Below the pieces are notes generated by a model. The model was not told the DNA's origin, did no database searches, and saw only the letters and a list, made by a program, of their open reading frames with translations. From Enoplolaimus lenunculus (taxonomy: Eukaryota > Nematoda > Enoplea > Enoplida > Thoracostomopsidae), in assembly GCA_030248215.1 (NCBI GenBank), contig JASANG010002673.1:186001-250000 (forward strand): DNA of 64,000 bases, given 5' to 3'. A program made the position numbers and the translations under genes. Shown here piece after piece: positions 46,035 to 57,223 of the stretch. The first letter of the stretch is position 1, and every line of letters starts with the position of its first letter.

Positions 46035-46668
46035 GGCCAATGTTACTTTAAACGCCGTCCCATTTTCCCGGGACAGAAATGTACCAGGAGTACTCGTCCC
46101 ATTTTCCCGGGACAGCAATGTACCAGGAGTACATTCAAACAATATAATTGGGACAGCGGGACAGTTGGGACAGATCGGACAGTTGGGACAGATGGGACAG
46201 TTGGGACAGATGGGACAGTTGGGACAGATGGGGCAGATGGGACGGATGGGACAGTTGGGACAGATGGGACAGCTGGACAGTTGGGACAGTTGGGACACTT
46301 GGGACAGATCGGACAGTTGGTACAGATGGGACAGTTGTGACAGATGGGACATATGGGACAGATGGACAGATGGGACAGTCGGGACAGATGGGGCAGATGG
46401 GACCGTTGGGACAGATGGGATCGTTGGGACAGTTGGGACAGATGGGACAGTTGGGACAGATGGGACAGTTGGGACAAATGGGACAGTTAGGACAGATGGG
46501 ACAGATGGACAGATGGGACAGATGGGACACTTGGGACAGTTGGGACAAATATATATATCCTACGTAAATATATCTGCCTGTGCATATGTAAACAGGAGCG
46601 CATTAGTGTGCACTCCGGGTATATTGGTGTCCCGGGAAATTAGGACGGCCTTTATAGTAACATGGGCC
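46035..46668. mobile_element. GGCCAATGTTACTTT-family MITE with a GGGACAGTT array
   Basis: Left GGCCAATGTTACTTTAAACG, right TTTATAGTAACATGGGCC, with perfect direct repeats GTAGTCGT (46027-46034, 46669-46676). Inner arms CCCATTTTCCCGGGACAG mirror TGTCCCGGGAAATTAGG. The body (46148-46550) is a 9-bp array alternating GGGACAGTT and GGGACAGAT. Open frames in all phases on both strands are repeat artefacts. Confidence 0.92.
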
Positions 46669-47831
46669 GTAGTCGTCAATTGAAATTAGTTTTAGCCAAT
46701 TTTTAATTTCAATTGACGGTTGCTGTACTATTCTTAAACTAGCAACCGTCAACGAAATAAATTTCTGTACAGAAGCCGTCAACGAGTACTCTGGTTACGT
46801 ATAGCAAGTGTTGACGGAGAAACCAATTTTTCGATGGCAACCGTCAACGTGTGCTGAGTTAACAAACAGCAAGTTTCAATCGGCTTACAAAGTCCTTACA
46901 GCAACCGTCAACCGCAGCAACAATTTTTGATAGCAACCGTCAACTGAAAATTTTTTTAGGACGGCAGCCGTCAACTAAAAATTGTTATATACGGCAACAG
47001 TCAATTGAAAATTTTATTCGGACGGCAACTGTCAACTGAAAATTAAACTTTGACGGCAACCGTCAATTGAAAATTTTTATTAGACGGCAACCGTCAGTTG
47101 AAAATTTTCATTAAACACGGCAACCGTTGAAAATAGTGTCTATAAACATAAATGGTGTTAAATTGCGACATTTATGAAATCGTTTTGGTCCCCCAGAAAT
47201 GGACAATCACATAAATGGATTATAAAATATGATGTATCAAAAATATATTCAACTGCGTCTACTCTAGGAAAATTGGTCCGCCTAACAAAAACCATCAGCT
47301 TTCAACGAAATTTCGGTCAAAACGATATAAGATTTCTGGTCAACTGAATACCTTCTTGCGCTCTAGAAACATCAAATCGGTTCACAAAGCACCCAAAATT
47401 TTTCAACAAAATTAAGGATTGGTAGCATATACTATATCATTCAACAAATATTATATATCGAACACATATAAATTTGCAACATTTTTGAAATCGTTTTGCT
47501 GCCCAGAAATGCACTGTCACATAAATGGATTATAAAATGCGATGTATCAGAAATATATTCAACTGCGTCCACTCCAGGAAAATCGGTCCGCCTAGCAAAA
47601 CTATCAGCTTTCAACGAAATTTCGGTGAAAACCATATATGCTTTCAGTGAATGTTTGATATATTCGTTTGGAAAGTATCAAAAGATAATACACTCGTAAG
47701 AATGATCAAAATTTTGGTCAACGGAATACGTTCATGCGCTCTAGAAACATCGAATCTGTGGCAGCAAGCACCCAACATGTTTCATCTAATTCAGGATTGG
47801 TAGCATATACTAAACTATTGAACAAACGTAT

Positions 47832-48979
47832 ATTGTACACGTAAATAGTGTACTAAAACTTCAATGGCCCATAACTATTGGACCAGAGGGCCTGTATGCC
47901 CAGGAATTGCACCATTGAACTCTCAACGCCATTTTGCATATTTGAAAGTTGGACCATAACTATTGAACCAGAGGGCCTGTAGGCCTAGGAATGACACCAT
48001 TGAACTCAGTACCTATTTTGCATATAGGCCGCTTTTATACATTATAGGGGGTCCAGATTCAGTTCCTGAACCTTTTTAGTAGAGGTGGTCCAGATTCTGT
48101 ACCTTTGCCGAAAGTTTAGGGCGGATTGACAAATTTTGGACCTATGCGTTTCCAAATGACACTAAAAATTGGAAGGCGAGCTTTAAGCATCCACAATAGA
48201 TATGCTGTTTTGCTTCCTCTTCAACATCGCGCCTAGGTAAAAAACATACACAAATATTCTATATTGATATTCAAGCCCAACAGCTCATAGGTTTTCAAGC
48301 GTTAATGTATTAAACGACAGTGTTTCGTATAAAAATTTATTTGAAGAAACGAAACATATATTTAAAAAGGGAACAGAATGCAATACGTAAAGCAGCAGTG
48401 GAACTCTACAGCTGACGGCAGCTTAATCAATGTTCATACAATGAATTTTATGCAAAAACGCTTTTTGGTCCAGTATGTTACTTTGTCGTTTATATGCAAT
48501 ACTGAAGAGGCTTTTGAAATGTCAAGCATCGTTGTTTGATTGTTTGTTTAGTTGTTCATTTCTAAAATTAAAAATATGTCGCAAAAAAATTGTTAACTGT
48601 TCGAGCGGGTTTTACAGATAGCCTTTGCGGCATATTCCTTTTAAAAATCAGCAACATTGGTCGTCACATTTTTTCTCCTACGAAATTTTTTCAATGCTGT
48701 GCGTCCGCCGAAAAACGTTGTTCAATGCATTGTATACCTCTCTGTATATAAAAATAATTAACCTGTGTTACAGTTTGTCTGTAAAATGTTTGAAATGGCG
48801 AGGGGGATAGGCAATTAAGAGGTCGTGCAGTCATCGAAGTTAATACACTATTGAAATATATAGTGTCCATCTAATCCTTCTGGCAATAGCTGAATTATGA
48901 GAAAACGCCAGCAATGCCCAAAGGCTCATGCCTTGCGCTGCATTTTATTCTTTCGAATAAAGCTTAATACATTAAAACA
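47832..48979. other. Interior of the 4-kb element, no recognised coding
   Basis: A short duplication (GGCCCATAACTATTGGACCAG... near 47870 and 47950) and AT-rich sequence. No transposase motif was identified on either strand. Confidence 0.45.
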
Positions 48980-49140
48980 GGCCCGTAGCCAGCTCATCCG
49001 TCTAGCAGAGCTAACAATTGTTTTGGAGGGGCATACAAGGTTCACATTGACCTACAAGCAAGGTTTAAAATTTTCTAGAAGGGGTAAAAATTTTCAAGGG
49101 TGGCTGAGCCCCTTCCACCGTCCGCCTTGGCTACGAGCCC
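48980..49140. mobile_element. GGCCCGTAGCC-type MITE copy nested in the 4-kb element
   Basis: GGCCCGTAGCCAGCTCATC at the left; CGCCTTGGCTACGAGCCC at the right. Confidence 0.8.
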
Positions 49141-50143
49141 CCAATAAACCTGCAAAATTTGCTCGAAGGTCTATAGTGTTTAATACAACAGCCGCAATTT
49201 TAAAACCTTCGTCTTTTAGAGAGTTGCAGTAGCCAGACTATTAAAACGACTGTTTAAAATATACATAAAATACTGGACCACTACAGGATACATTGTTTTT
49301 TGAAGTAGTTGTTTTTTACACGCGGGGAAGGGCTGAAATGGATAACAGATATAGTTGGTGATACGCGGAGTTCCACGGGAATTCAGGTTCCGGTAAATTA
49401 TTTCCTACCCTCCTCTGGCTACGGGCTCGTTGGCCCTAAAAATATATACCTACGACTAGTAAACCGTCAATTGAAAATTAAAGTTTAGACGGCAACCGTC
49501 AATTGAAAACTAAATTTTAGACGGCAGCCGTCAATCGAAAATTAAAGTTTAGACAGAAACCGTCAATTGAAAATTAGTTTAGGCGGCAATCGTCAACTGA
49601 AAATAAAACTTTAGACGGCAACCGTCAACCAGGGGTTCACCTTTTAACGGCAAACGTCAATGCAAAAGCTAAACTTGAATAGCAGCCGTGAACGTGTACT
49701 TGTGAGGTATATAGCAACCGTCAATGGGTTAGCAAGTTTCGTAATAGCAAGTGTCAACAGATATTAAGATCAGAAACCACATTGACGGCTGCCTTCTAAA
49801 TTTTGGTGCAAATCCTGAGATAAATTTAAGATTTGCAAAATTTTAAACAGTAGCCGTCTCAACAGAAAATAAAATTTTGATAGTAGCCGTCAACGCAATC
49901 TCATTTTTGAAACTAGTAGTCGTCAACCGTCAATTGACGTTTCAAAAATCCACACAGCGTACGCACGTTATTGTGGTCGACGTATTATTTTTGACGAATT
50001 TCTACTACATAAAATTTTTCAGGCCCGCTTTAAAACATATTAACAAATTGCAACCAAATTAGTTTCCTGTCAGTTGAAAAAATAAAGGGTGAGGGAGTGT
50101 CCATGTGCGCTCCTGGTTGCGTCTGGGTTTAAGAATCCGGGCA

Positions 50144-50402
50144 GTGTAAACAACATGGGCGGTACAGTATTAAAGCGTAAGAATAAGTTTATTCCTAAGC
50201 CTAAGCCTAAGCCTAAGTCTAAGCGTAAGAATAAGTTTATTGCTAACCCGAAGCTTAATCCTAAGCCTAAGCCTAAGTCTAAGCGCAAGAATAAGTATAT
50301 TCCTAAGCCTAAGCCTAAGCCAAGCAAAAAATTACTCTAAAACTTAGGCTTACTCTATTCTAGTCCCACAGAAAAACGTTCCGACCTTGATCTTTACATG
50401 GG
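50144..50402 (-). mobile_element. Telomere-motif MITE copy
   Basis: CAGTGTAAACAACATGGGCG at one end; TGATCTTTACATGGGCC at the other. Three CCTAAG clusters separated by AAGAATAAGTTTATT. Reverse orientation. Confidence 0.85.
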
Positions 50403-51314
50403 CCAAGAACCCAAGTGTAGCTTCGAGTTAATCGGGTTTAAATATGTTGCAAATATCACAGTTTTAATTTACACTCCCAAGCTAGAAACAGTTCAACCTC
50501 GCTTGTAAGTCATCTGACATCCTTGCCTGTCCCTGCTGAAAATCATTTACCCTGCCTCCGTATAATGAGCTGGTTAAGAGCCTGCATACCTACTCCAGCA
50601 TATCATCCAAAAAAGCTAAGTTAAATGTAAGGAGACATCTAAATATTTCACCCGAACCAACACCACGTTACGGTTCAAGACAACCGTTCAAAAATCGCCC
50701 AATTTGAACTTCAACGAAAGAGCTGCACCAACTCATTGAATATTGGTTATCTCTAAACTCATTTGAGCGTCCGATTTCCTGTTCAACGAACCGGTGAACA
50801 CGTATTTACATCAGGTTCAAAACGGAAAAAATTTTCCACATATCAACTGCTCAGCATTATCTTGTATGTAGACCGATAACAGACTTTACTATATCAACGT
50901 TGAACTTAGGCTTTCACATATAGAAAGCGTATATATTCAGTACTCATAGAACCCAGAGTATATACCTAAAAGAACCTACTACACCAAAGACCTCTGTGTA
51001 TATCCAACATTCGTATATAAGACTCATGGTATAGAGGCCTACCCATGCACTGTCATGGCGGACAAAGCCCGACATCGCGAACAATAAAACGGAAAAAAGC
51101 CAAATGTGTAGCTATCTAGCAAACGAGCGGTAGCTAGGGTTTCATTTCGGGAAGGTGTATCCTCATGCAAAAGTTATAGGCCGATCGAGTGTAGCAAGCG
51201 AGAAAATTTATTTGAAATCTAGAATTTAGAAGAGTTTTTTAATGCCTGTTAAAGTGGTGTTTCTGTTCTTTTTCCGAAGTTTTCGAGGTATATCCCAACG
51301 TTCGATGTGTCTAC

Positions 51315-51475
51315 AAGCCTTTAACCAGCTCACCTTGCTATGGGGGGGCAAAAATTTTTCATGGTGGGCATTCAAGGGTTTTCGATGACTTACAAGCAAT
51401 ATTGAAAATCTTCCAGGGGTGCCACAATTTTTCCATAGGGGCTGAGTCCCCCCTGACATCCCTTAGCTACGGCCC
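51315..51475. mobile_element. GGCCCGTAGCC-type MITE copy
   Basis: AAGCCTTTAACCAGCTCACC at the left, CCCTTAGCTACGGCCC at the right. Confidence 0.75.
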
Positions 51476-51517
51476 GTGTGTCTAGCGTGTACAAAAGGTT
51501 GACATGTTAGCTTACAG

Positions 51518-51625
51518 TGATAAATATGAGCTTGTACCGCTGGTTATCATAGATCGGGTATTAGCAATGAATTGTGCACTGAGAAAACTTGAAGATGGAA
51601 GTCTGGCGGTTGTTGCGGCAAAAGG
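51518..51625 (+). other. Exon-like orphan segment
   Basis: Flanked by an acceptor (CTTACAG, 51511-51517) and a donor (GG|GTACAT at 51626). The frame reads DKYELVPLVIIDRVLAMNCA followed by LRKLEDGSLAVVAAKG, with exon-like composition. It lies between two MITEs. I cannot name the family; exons to join it to were not found. Confidence 0.35.
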
Positions 51626-51692
51626 GTACATTTTTCGAGCCGCTCTAAGGCCCATCGCAAAAAAACCGCGCGCCCTTTGCTTCACGCAACCA

Positions 51693-51879
51693 GGACCGTA
51701 GCCAGCTCACCTCGCTTGGAGGACTAAACATTGTTCATAAGGATTATACAAGGGTTTCCTATGGACCCACGGTAGAAAATTTATAACCTTGCTTGTATTC
51801 AGTTTTTGAAAACCATTGTATGCCCCTCTGGAAAATTTTTTAGCCCCCCCCCTCTAGCAAGGTGAGCTGGATACGGGCC
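51693..51879. mobile_element. GGCCCGTAGCC-type MITE copy
   Basis: GGACCGTAGCCAGCTCACC at the left and GTGAGCTGGATACGGGCC at the right. Confidence 0.8.
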
Positions 51880-52007
51880 TACTGGCAACTCCAGGTGAGG
51901 TGTACACGGGGGCCAACTTTTCAACTCGCGACGTTTGCTCGTTCAATACATGAATTCAACAAATGATGGATTTGAAATAATTTCATGAACTGTAAAAGAT
52001 TTGACCA

Positions 52008-52202
52008 ATGCGAAGAACAGGGGCGGAATAGTATTATAAGCATATTCCTAAGCCTGCCCCACCTAAGCCTAAGCGTAGAATGTGCATATTCCTAAAAGCC
52101 TAAACCTAAGCCTAAGCCAAGCAAACAATAAATCTAAATCTTAAGCTTACTCTATTGCAGTCCCACACAAAAACGCTCTGACCCTGATCTTTACATGGGC
52201 CA
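52008..52202 (-). mobile_element. Telomere-motif MITE copy
   Basis: GACCAATGCGAAGAACAGGG at one end; CTGATCTTTACATGGGCC at the other. The flanks AAAGATTT and AAAATTTT match at 6 of 8 bases. Confidence 0.85.
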
Positions 52203-52459
52203 AAATTTTGTAACATTCACAGTTTGCCGAAATCAATTTAGCTAAAAACTTAAAAATCACCAGAAATGTAAATCATTCTATTTTTGTCCTATTTTTTCCA
52301 TTTTTTCCTATACGGACCGTTCTGTTCCACGGGACTGAGGAGAATACTCCCTCGCTTCAACTCACCCCACGCGACACCGGGCCACACTTCTGTCTCCAAT
52401 TTAGATCCAACGATGCTGATTTTGCGTGTACCCCTGTTACTTTAGAATGCTAGACTATT

Positions 52460-52724
52460 AACCCCTTCTCAAATTGAGTTGCCTGTAGGCAACTCAGCGC
52501 AGTGTATATACGTTAAATAGTATATATCACACCGTGTTTAACAATTGCAACACGTATACATAGTACTAAATCACCACAAGACGTGGGAGCCCCCTCGGGC
52601 TCGAGCGTCAAGTTCCTATAGCTCAGTGGTGATGGTATTCGCCTCCCACTCCAGTCACTGGAGTTCGAAACCTAGCATAAAAGTAGGTTTCAGGGGAAAT
52701 AGAAAATATTCATGTGAGAAAACG
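52460..52724 (+). mobile_element. TTAA-flanked element with internal tRNA-like Pol III promoter
   Basis: TTAA at 52456-52459 and 52725-52728. Plus-strand copy: CCCCTTCTCAAATTGAGTTG at the left, then ACGTATACATAGTACTAAAT, the tRNA-like core with TAGCTCAGTGG (A box) and GGAGTTCGAAACC (B box), and ATATTCATGTGAGAAAACG at the right end. Confidence 0.88.
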
Positions 52725-52912
52725 TTAATAGTTGCCCGACAATTTTGTTATCCAACAGTGCTGTAAGCTTATGAATAAATTTAATCGTAATCTTAAGCGT
52801 ACTCATAAGCCTAAATTTCGGATTACAGGTTATCGGACGACAAATTATCGTGATACCGTTCCTGTATTGTACATTTCTGAAATGTGAGAGTACTACGTAT
52901 ATCTAAGCAGAG

Positions 52913-53276
52913 TACAACCGATAGTTTGCCTCTGGTTGCGGAAGCGGCTCTATTAGAATTTTTGCACGGAAGTTCCGACAACTTCGGTAGTGAAATTTTG
53001 CAAATGTTTTAACAAAATTAAGTTGGTTGTTTTGGTTTTTAATTTTTCGTACGATTATGAGGGCAAAAGCTTGCCGAGATTTCGTGAAAATTTAGCGTGA
53101 AACCGAAAGAATGAAGTCGAAAAATTTAATAACACTAAACGGTTATTTGCTAATATTAGCAAATTGAACATCAAGTACCTAATTTCGTCTCAACTCCGGT
53201 TTCATTTCCGGCTCAGGCAAAATTGGTCGACCTTCGGCTCCGGCTTCGGTATTTTTCACCTCCGGTTACACCCTAT
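52913..53276. mobile_element. Third hAT-like subfamily copy
   Basis: GTACAACCGATAGTTTGCC at the left, TTTCACCTCCGGTTACACCCT at the right with CGGCTCCGGCTTCGG inside; the inverse of 36317-36605. Confidence 0.65.
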
Positions 53277-53299
53277 AGATATATATCACAAGTTTGACC

Positions 53300-53475
53300 C
53301 GTGTAATAAAAGATCAAAAGCGGAACGTTTTTCCATGGGTGTGGAATTGAGTAAGCATAAGCTTTAGTTTTTGCTTAGGCTTAAGCTTAGGTATAAGCTT
53401 ATTATTACACTTAGGTTTAGGCTTAGGCTTAAGAATATGCTTAGACTACTGTTCTGTCCTGTTTTATACATTGGC
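53300..53475 (+). mobile_element. Telomere-motif MITE, diverged copy
   Basis: CCGTGTAATAAAAGATCAAAAGCGG at the left and CTGTTTTATACATTGGCC at the right; TTAGGC units in between. Confidence 0.7.
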
Positions 53476-53610
53476 CTCTATCATTTTGAAGCTGACCCGC
53501 TTGTGTGAATTATAATCCTTGTTAGTGTCAAACTCAAAAACAAACCATATGATTGTAATGTGTTCAAATCACAGCTGTCGTTTGCAAAATAAGAGTTGTA
53601 TCAAAAAAGC

Positions 53611-54459
53611 GGCCCATGTTACTTTTAAGGCTGTCCCAGTTTCCGGTGGGTCTGTAAAGAGTAGGCTTTACATTCTAGACTACATTTTTTCCTTAGGCTT
53701 AGGCTTCGGAATACGCTTTTTCAACGCTTAGGCTTAGGCTTAGGAATACGCTTTTGCAACGCTTAGGCTTAGGCTTAGAAATACGCTTTTGCAACGCTTA
53801 GGCTTAGGCTTAGGAATACGCTTTTGCAACGCTTAGGCTTAGGCTTAGAAATACGCTTTTGCAACGCTTAGGCTTAGGCTTAGGAATACGCTTTTGCAAC
53901 GCTTAGGCTTAGGCTTAGAAATACGCTTTTGCAACGCTTAGGCTTAGGCTTAGAAATACGCTTTTGCAACGCTTAGGCTTAGGCTTAGAAATACGCTTTT
54001 GCAACGCTTAGGCTTAGGCTTAGAAATACGATTTTGCAACGCTTAGGCTTAGGCTTAGAAATACGCTTTTGCAACGCTTAGGCTTAGGCTTAAGAATACG
54101 CTTTTGCAACGCTTTGGCTTAGGCTTAGAAATACGCTTTTGCAACGCTTAGGCTTAGGCTTAGGAATACGCTTTTGCAACGCTTAGGCTTAGGCTTAGAA
54201 ATACGCTTTTGCAACGCTTAGGCTTAGGCTTAGAAATACGCTTTTGCAACGCTTAGGCTTAAGCTTAGAAATACGCGTTTGCAACGCTTAGGCTTAGGCT
54301 TAGACATACGCTTTTGCAACGCTTAGGCTTAGGCTTAGAACTACGCTTTTGCAACGCTTAGGCTTAGGCTTAGAACTACGCTTTTGCAACGCTTATGTTT
54401 AGGCTTAGGCTTAGGAATACGCTTAATCTACTGTTACGGCCCTAAAAGTAACATTGGCC
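53611..54459 (+). mobile_element. GGCCAATGTTACTTT-family MITE with expanded 35-bp TTAGGC minisatellite
   Basis: Left GGCCCATGTTACTTTTAAGG, right GGCCCTAAAAGTAACATTGGCC (read in two overlapping parts), with perfect direct repeats AAAAAAGC at 53603-53610 and 54460-54467. The body is about 20 units of CGCTTAGGCTTAGGCTTAG followed by AAATACGCTTTTGCAA, period 35. Each unit carries two to three telomere-type hexamers. Confidence 0.95.
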
Positions 54460-54856
54460 AAAAAAGCAATATGCGCCAGGGAAAAGGCGTTTGGGATGCG
54501 AATATTAACGAAAAAAAGTGCACAAATCAAACGCTGCTTTACGTGATAGAAGCGGACCCGTACAGACCAGGAGAAAGCGGGTTCTGCCCCTTTAGAAAAG
54601 GTTATTTGCTTTCTCTGGATAAGTGTCACTTTTGCTTGTAAGTCAAATGAAATCGTTGTATACTCTTTCTGAAATTGTAGTGCGCCGTCTAAAGCACGTA
54701 GAGCTGGTTATTTCCTTGGGAAACTGTTCATGTTTTGAAATTAAAAGTTGAGTTCAAATTTAATAAAATTATTTTCAGTTTATAATAAATATATTTTAGG
54801 CTCATAGTTGATCGATACAATCCTGTAAACCGCCGTGGCCGGATTTGGTTTCGCGG

Positions 54857-55153
54857 GCCATGTAAAGAGCAACGGCGGAGCGTTTTTCTGTGGGACTAGA
54901 AAATAGTAAGCTAAAGCTTTAGACTAATTTTTCTTGCTTGGCTTAGGCTTAGCAATATGCTCGTTCTTACACTTAAGGCTTAGGTTTAGGCTTAGGCTTA
55001 GGCTTAGGCTTAGGCTTAGGCTTAGCAATATGCTCGTTCTTACACTTAGGCTTAGGCTTAGCAATACGCTCGTTCTTACGCTTAGGCTTAGGCTTAGGCT
55101 TTAGGCATGGGAATGTGCTTAAAATACTGTTCCTCCCATGTTCTTCACATCGG
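54857..55153 (+). mobile_element. Telomere-motif MITE copy
   Basis: GGGCCATGTAAAGAGCAACG at the left, CATGTTCTTCACATCGGCCC at the right; several runs of TTAGGC separated by AGCAATATGCTCGTTCTTAC. The flanks share TTTCGC. Confidence 0.88.
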
Positions 55154-55244
55154 CCCATTTCGCTTTAGAACCCGGGTCTAAACGTTTTTTAACGAGCGAG
55201 GATAGCGACCGACAAAATGCTTTTTGACCACTGCAAATTAATTA

Positions 55245-55560
55245 TCCAGCCTGTAAAATTGGCTTTTTTCGTGTCTCCTGACATTTCCGGGAAGGCAAGT
55301 GGACCACCCTTATCTTCCCTGTAAACGCCTCTAAATCCAGTAAAGCCTTATCAATTGAATTCTACACTTTGAAGCGAGTGTCTGAATTATTCCCACGCAA
55401 ATTAACTGTCCGTCCTGAAAAATTGACATTCTTCGTGTCTCCTGACATTTCCGGGAAGGCAAGCGGATCACCCTTATCTCCCCTGTAAACGCCTCTAAAT
55501 CCAGTAAAGCCTTATCAATTGAATTCCACACTCTGAAGCGAGTGTCTGAATTATTCCCAC
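55245..55560. repeat. Recent ~165-bp tandem duplication
   Basis: The segment starting CTCCTGACATTTCCGGGAAG and ending GAGTGTCTGAATTATTCCCA is present twice (55277-55392 and 55439-55554) with only a few differences. It precedes the exon-like segment at 55630. Confidence 0.85.
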
Positions 55561-55629
55561 TTTCATTCGCGTATACAACCCAACGACAGCGTTTTTGTTT
55601 TAAATCATTTTTAATCTGTTTTATTTCAG

Positions 55630-55726
55630 CCGAAGACGTGTCAAAATTCAATCAATGCTTAAGCCATCTGGTTTGCGTTGGGACGCGCGACGCTTCGCTG
55701 TTTTTTGGCAAGAAAACGGTATACAG
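55630..55726 (+). other. Exon-like orphan segment
   Basis: Acceptor TTATTTCAG (55621-55629) and donor ACAG|GTAAAA (55727). The frame reads EDVSKFNQCLSHLVCVGTRD followed by ASLFFGKKTVYR. Composition and splice sites look real, but I do not recognise the family. Confidence 0.4.
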
Positions 55727-55779
55727 GTAAAATCAGATGTTTACTTTTTGGAAATTTGGATTAAAAATTAAAAATCACT

Positions 55780-55850
55780 ATAGATATATATAAATAAATA
55801 AATAAATAAATAAATATATATAAATATATATTATATATAAGTATATATAT
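55780..55850. repeat. TAAA/TATA microsatellite
   Basis: AAATAAATAAATAAATAAAT followed by TATATAAATATATATT. Confidence 0.75.
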
Positions 55851-56412
55851 TGCAAATTTAAGCTTGCGTTCAAAATATCGGCATTTTATATATAAAGAAT
55901 TGTCCAAAATTGCATAATTATGAAAAGTATCTTGACGCTAATTTTTGCTTGACGCTAATTTTTGCGCTTGTGCATATTGATTGCTGTATTGCGTATATGC
56001 GATGCTTTGCACTTACAGACTGCATTATTAATGCAAAAATCAAGTTGCATTCGTTGTGTGTTTTTTGCAATTTTGCAATTTTTATGCAATCTGTTGCTTG
56101 CTTTTTGCGTGTTGCGAAAGATTTTCATGATTGTTTGGCTTGATAGAAGGTTGTGTCGATATGTACAGGAATCGACCCGTCCCTAAAACCCGCTTATATC
56201 CGAAGTGTTGGGATATTTTAGGATTTTGGGAAATTAGGATATTATTCAGCAAATGGACCGGACTAAGATTTAAACGAAATGTTTGGGATCTTATTCGTAA
56301 ACCTATTAAAATTGATGAGTTTTTACTGATTCTCATACTCATATCTGAATACAGGAAGACCATCTTATTAAGAAAAATTCAGCATTTTGGTATAGAATCG
56401 TTGCCTGGGATG

Positions 56413-56941
56413 GCCCATGTAAACATCAGGGGTGGAACGTTTTTCTGTGGGACTGGAATAGAGTAAGCTTAAGCTTTAGACTATTTTTTGCTTGGCTTAG
56501 GCTCAGGCTTAGGCTTAGGAATGAACTCATTCTTACGCTTAGGCTTAGGATTAGGCTTAGGCATAGGCAGAGGAATAGGCTTAAAGAATGAGTTTATTCT
56601 TAAGCCTAAGCCAAAGCCAAGCAAAAAATTAGCCTAAAGCTTAAGCTACACACAAAAAAGTATTTCTGAATTTATTCAGAAAAGTGTTTTCTGTGGCAAA
56701 TCTGAAAAGTTTTGCTGATATTTAAGACAATTTTTCTAAAAATAACTGGAAAACGTTTATTTTCAGACTTTATTTCAGAACGTTTTTTGAAAACATTTCT
56801 GTTATAACAGAAATACTTTTCAAGTGCACCTTGCTAAGCATATTTCTCAAATGTAAGAAATTGTTTCTTAAATATCAGAAATATTATTTTGAGTGTAATA
56901 CTCTATTCTAGTATCACAGAAAAACGTTCCGCCCCTGGTCT
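56413..56941. mobile_element. Telomere-motif element with two facing left ends
   Basis: Left GGCCCATGTAAACATCAGGG with TTAGGC units; right half reads AAGCCTAAGCC ... GAAAAACGTTCCGCCCCTGG, ending TATATGGGCC, so both termini are the family's left end and the arms are inverted. A separate palindromic insert (56648-56900, CACAAAAAAGTATTTCTG ... AGAAATATTATTTTGAGTG) interrupts the right arm. Confidence 0.8.
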
Positions 56942-57223
56942 TTATATGGGCCACAAAATGCAACAACAGTGGGGGATCCATGATTTTCTAGCGGGGTTAC
57001 GATACTTTTTGCGTTCTCCAATCTTACAATTTTAAACCGCCCTTAAATTAGTAATTTTTCAGTATTTTTGCATTGTTGTCTTCAGATGAACCGTTTGCAT
57101 CGCAAAATTGTTGGGTACATATACCTTCATTTTCCCTGTATCCGCCACTATGACACGTCACTTCCAAGCAGTAAGATGCTTACAAAACAAAGCAATAAAT
57201 TGATTACACTGTGCTCAAGACTA

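Larger units (their letters stand above)
45933..49992. mobile_element. 4.06-kb element with ~60-bp terminal inverted repeats
   Basis: GTCGACCACAATAACGTGCG and ACGCTGTGTGGATTTTGAAA on the left are matched in reverse on the right (49920-49985) with few differences. GACGAAT at 45926-45932 and again at 49993-49999 is a candidate 7-8 bp target duplication. Both sub-terminal regions (46690-47130, 49440-49930) are arrays of GCAACCGTCAATTGAAAATT units of about 32 bp in the same orientation. The middle has a tandem duplication of about 320 bp (47145-47465 and 47466-47830). No transposase frame is recognisable. Another element (46035-46668) is nested inside. Confidence 0.8.

Noticed and set aside
45990-46683. 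Several long open frames (up to 228 codons) rich in Gly-Gln-Leu or Ser-Gln-Leu
   Set aside because: Translations of the 9-bp GGGACAGTT array inside a MITE; no start context, splice sites or domain.
55331-55651. 106-codon minus-strand frame
   Set aside because: It crosses the junction of a tandem duplication and changes frame between the two copies, as chance frames do; opposite to the better plus-strand exon-like segment at 55630.
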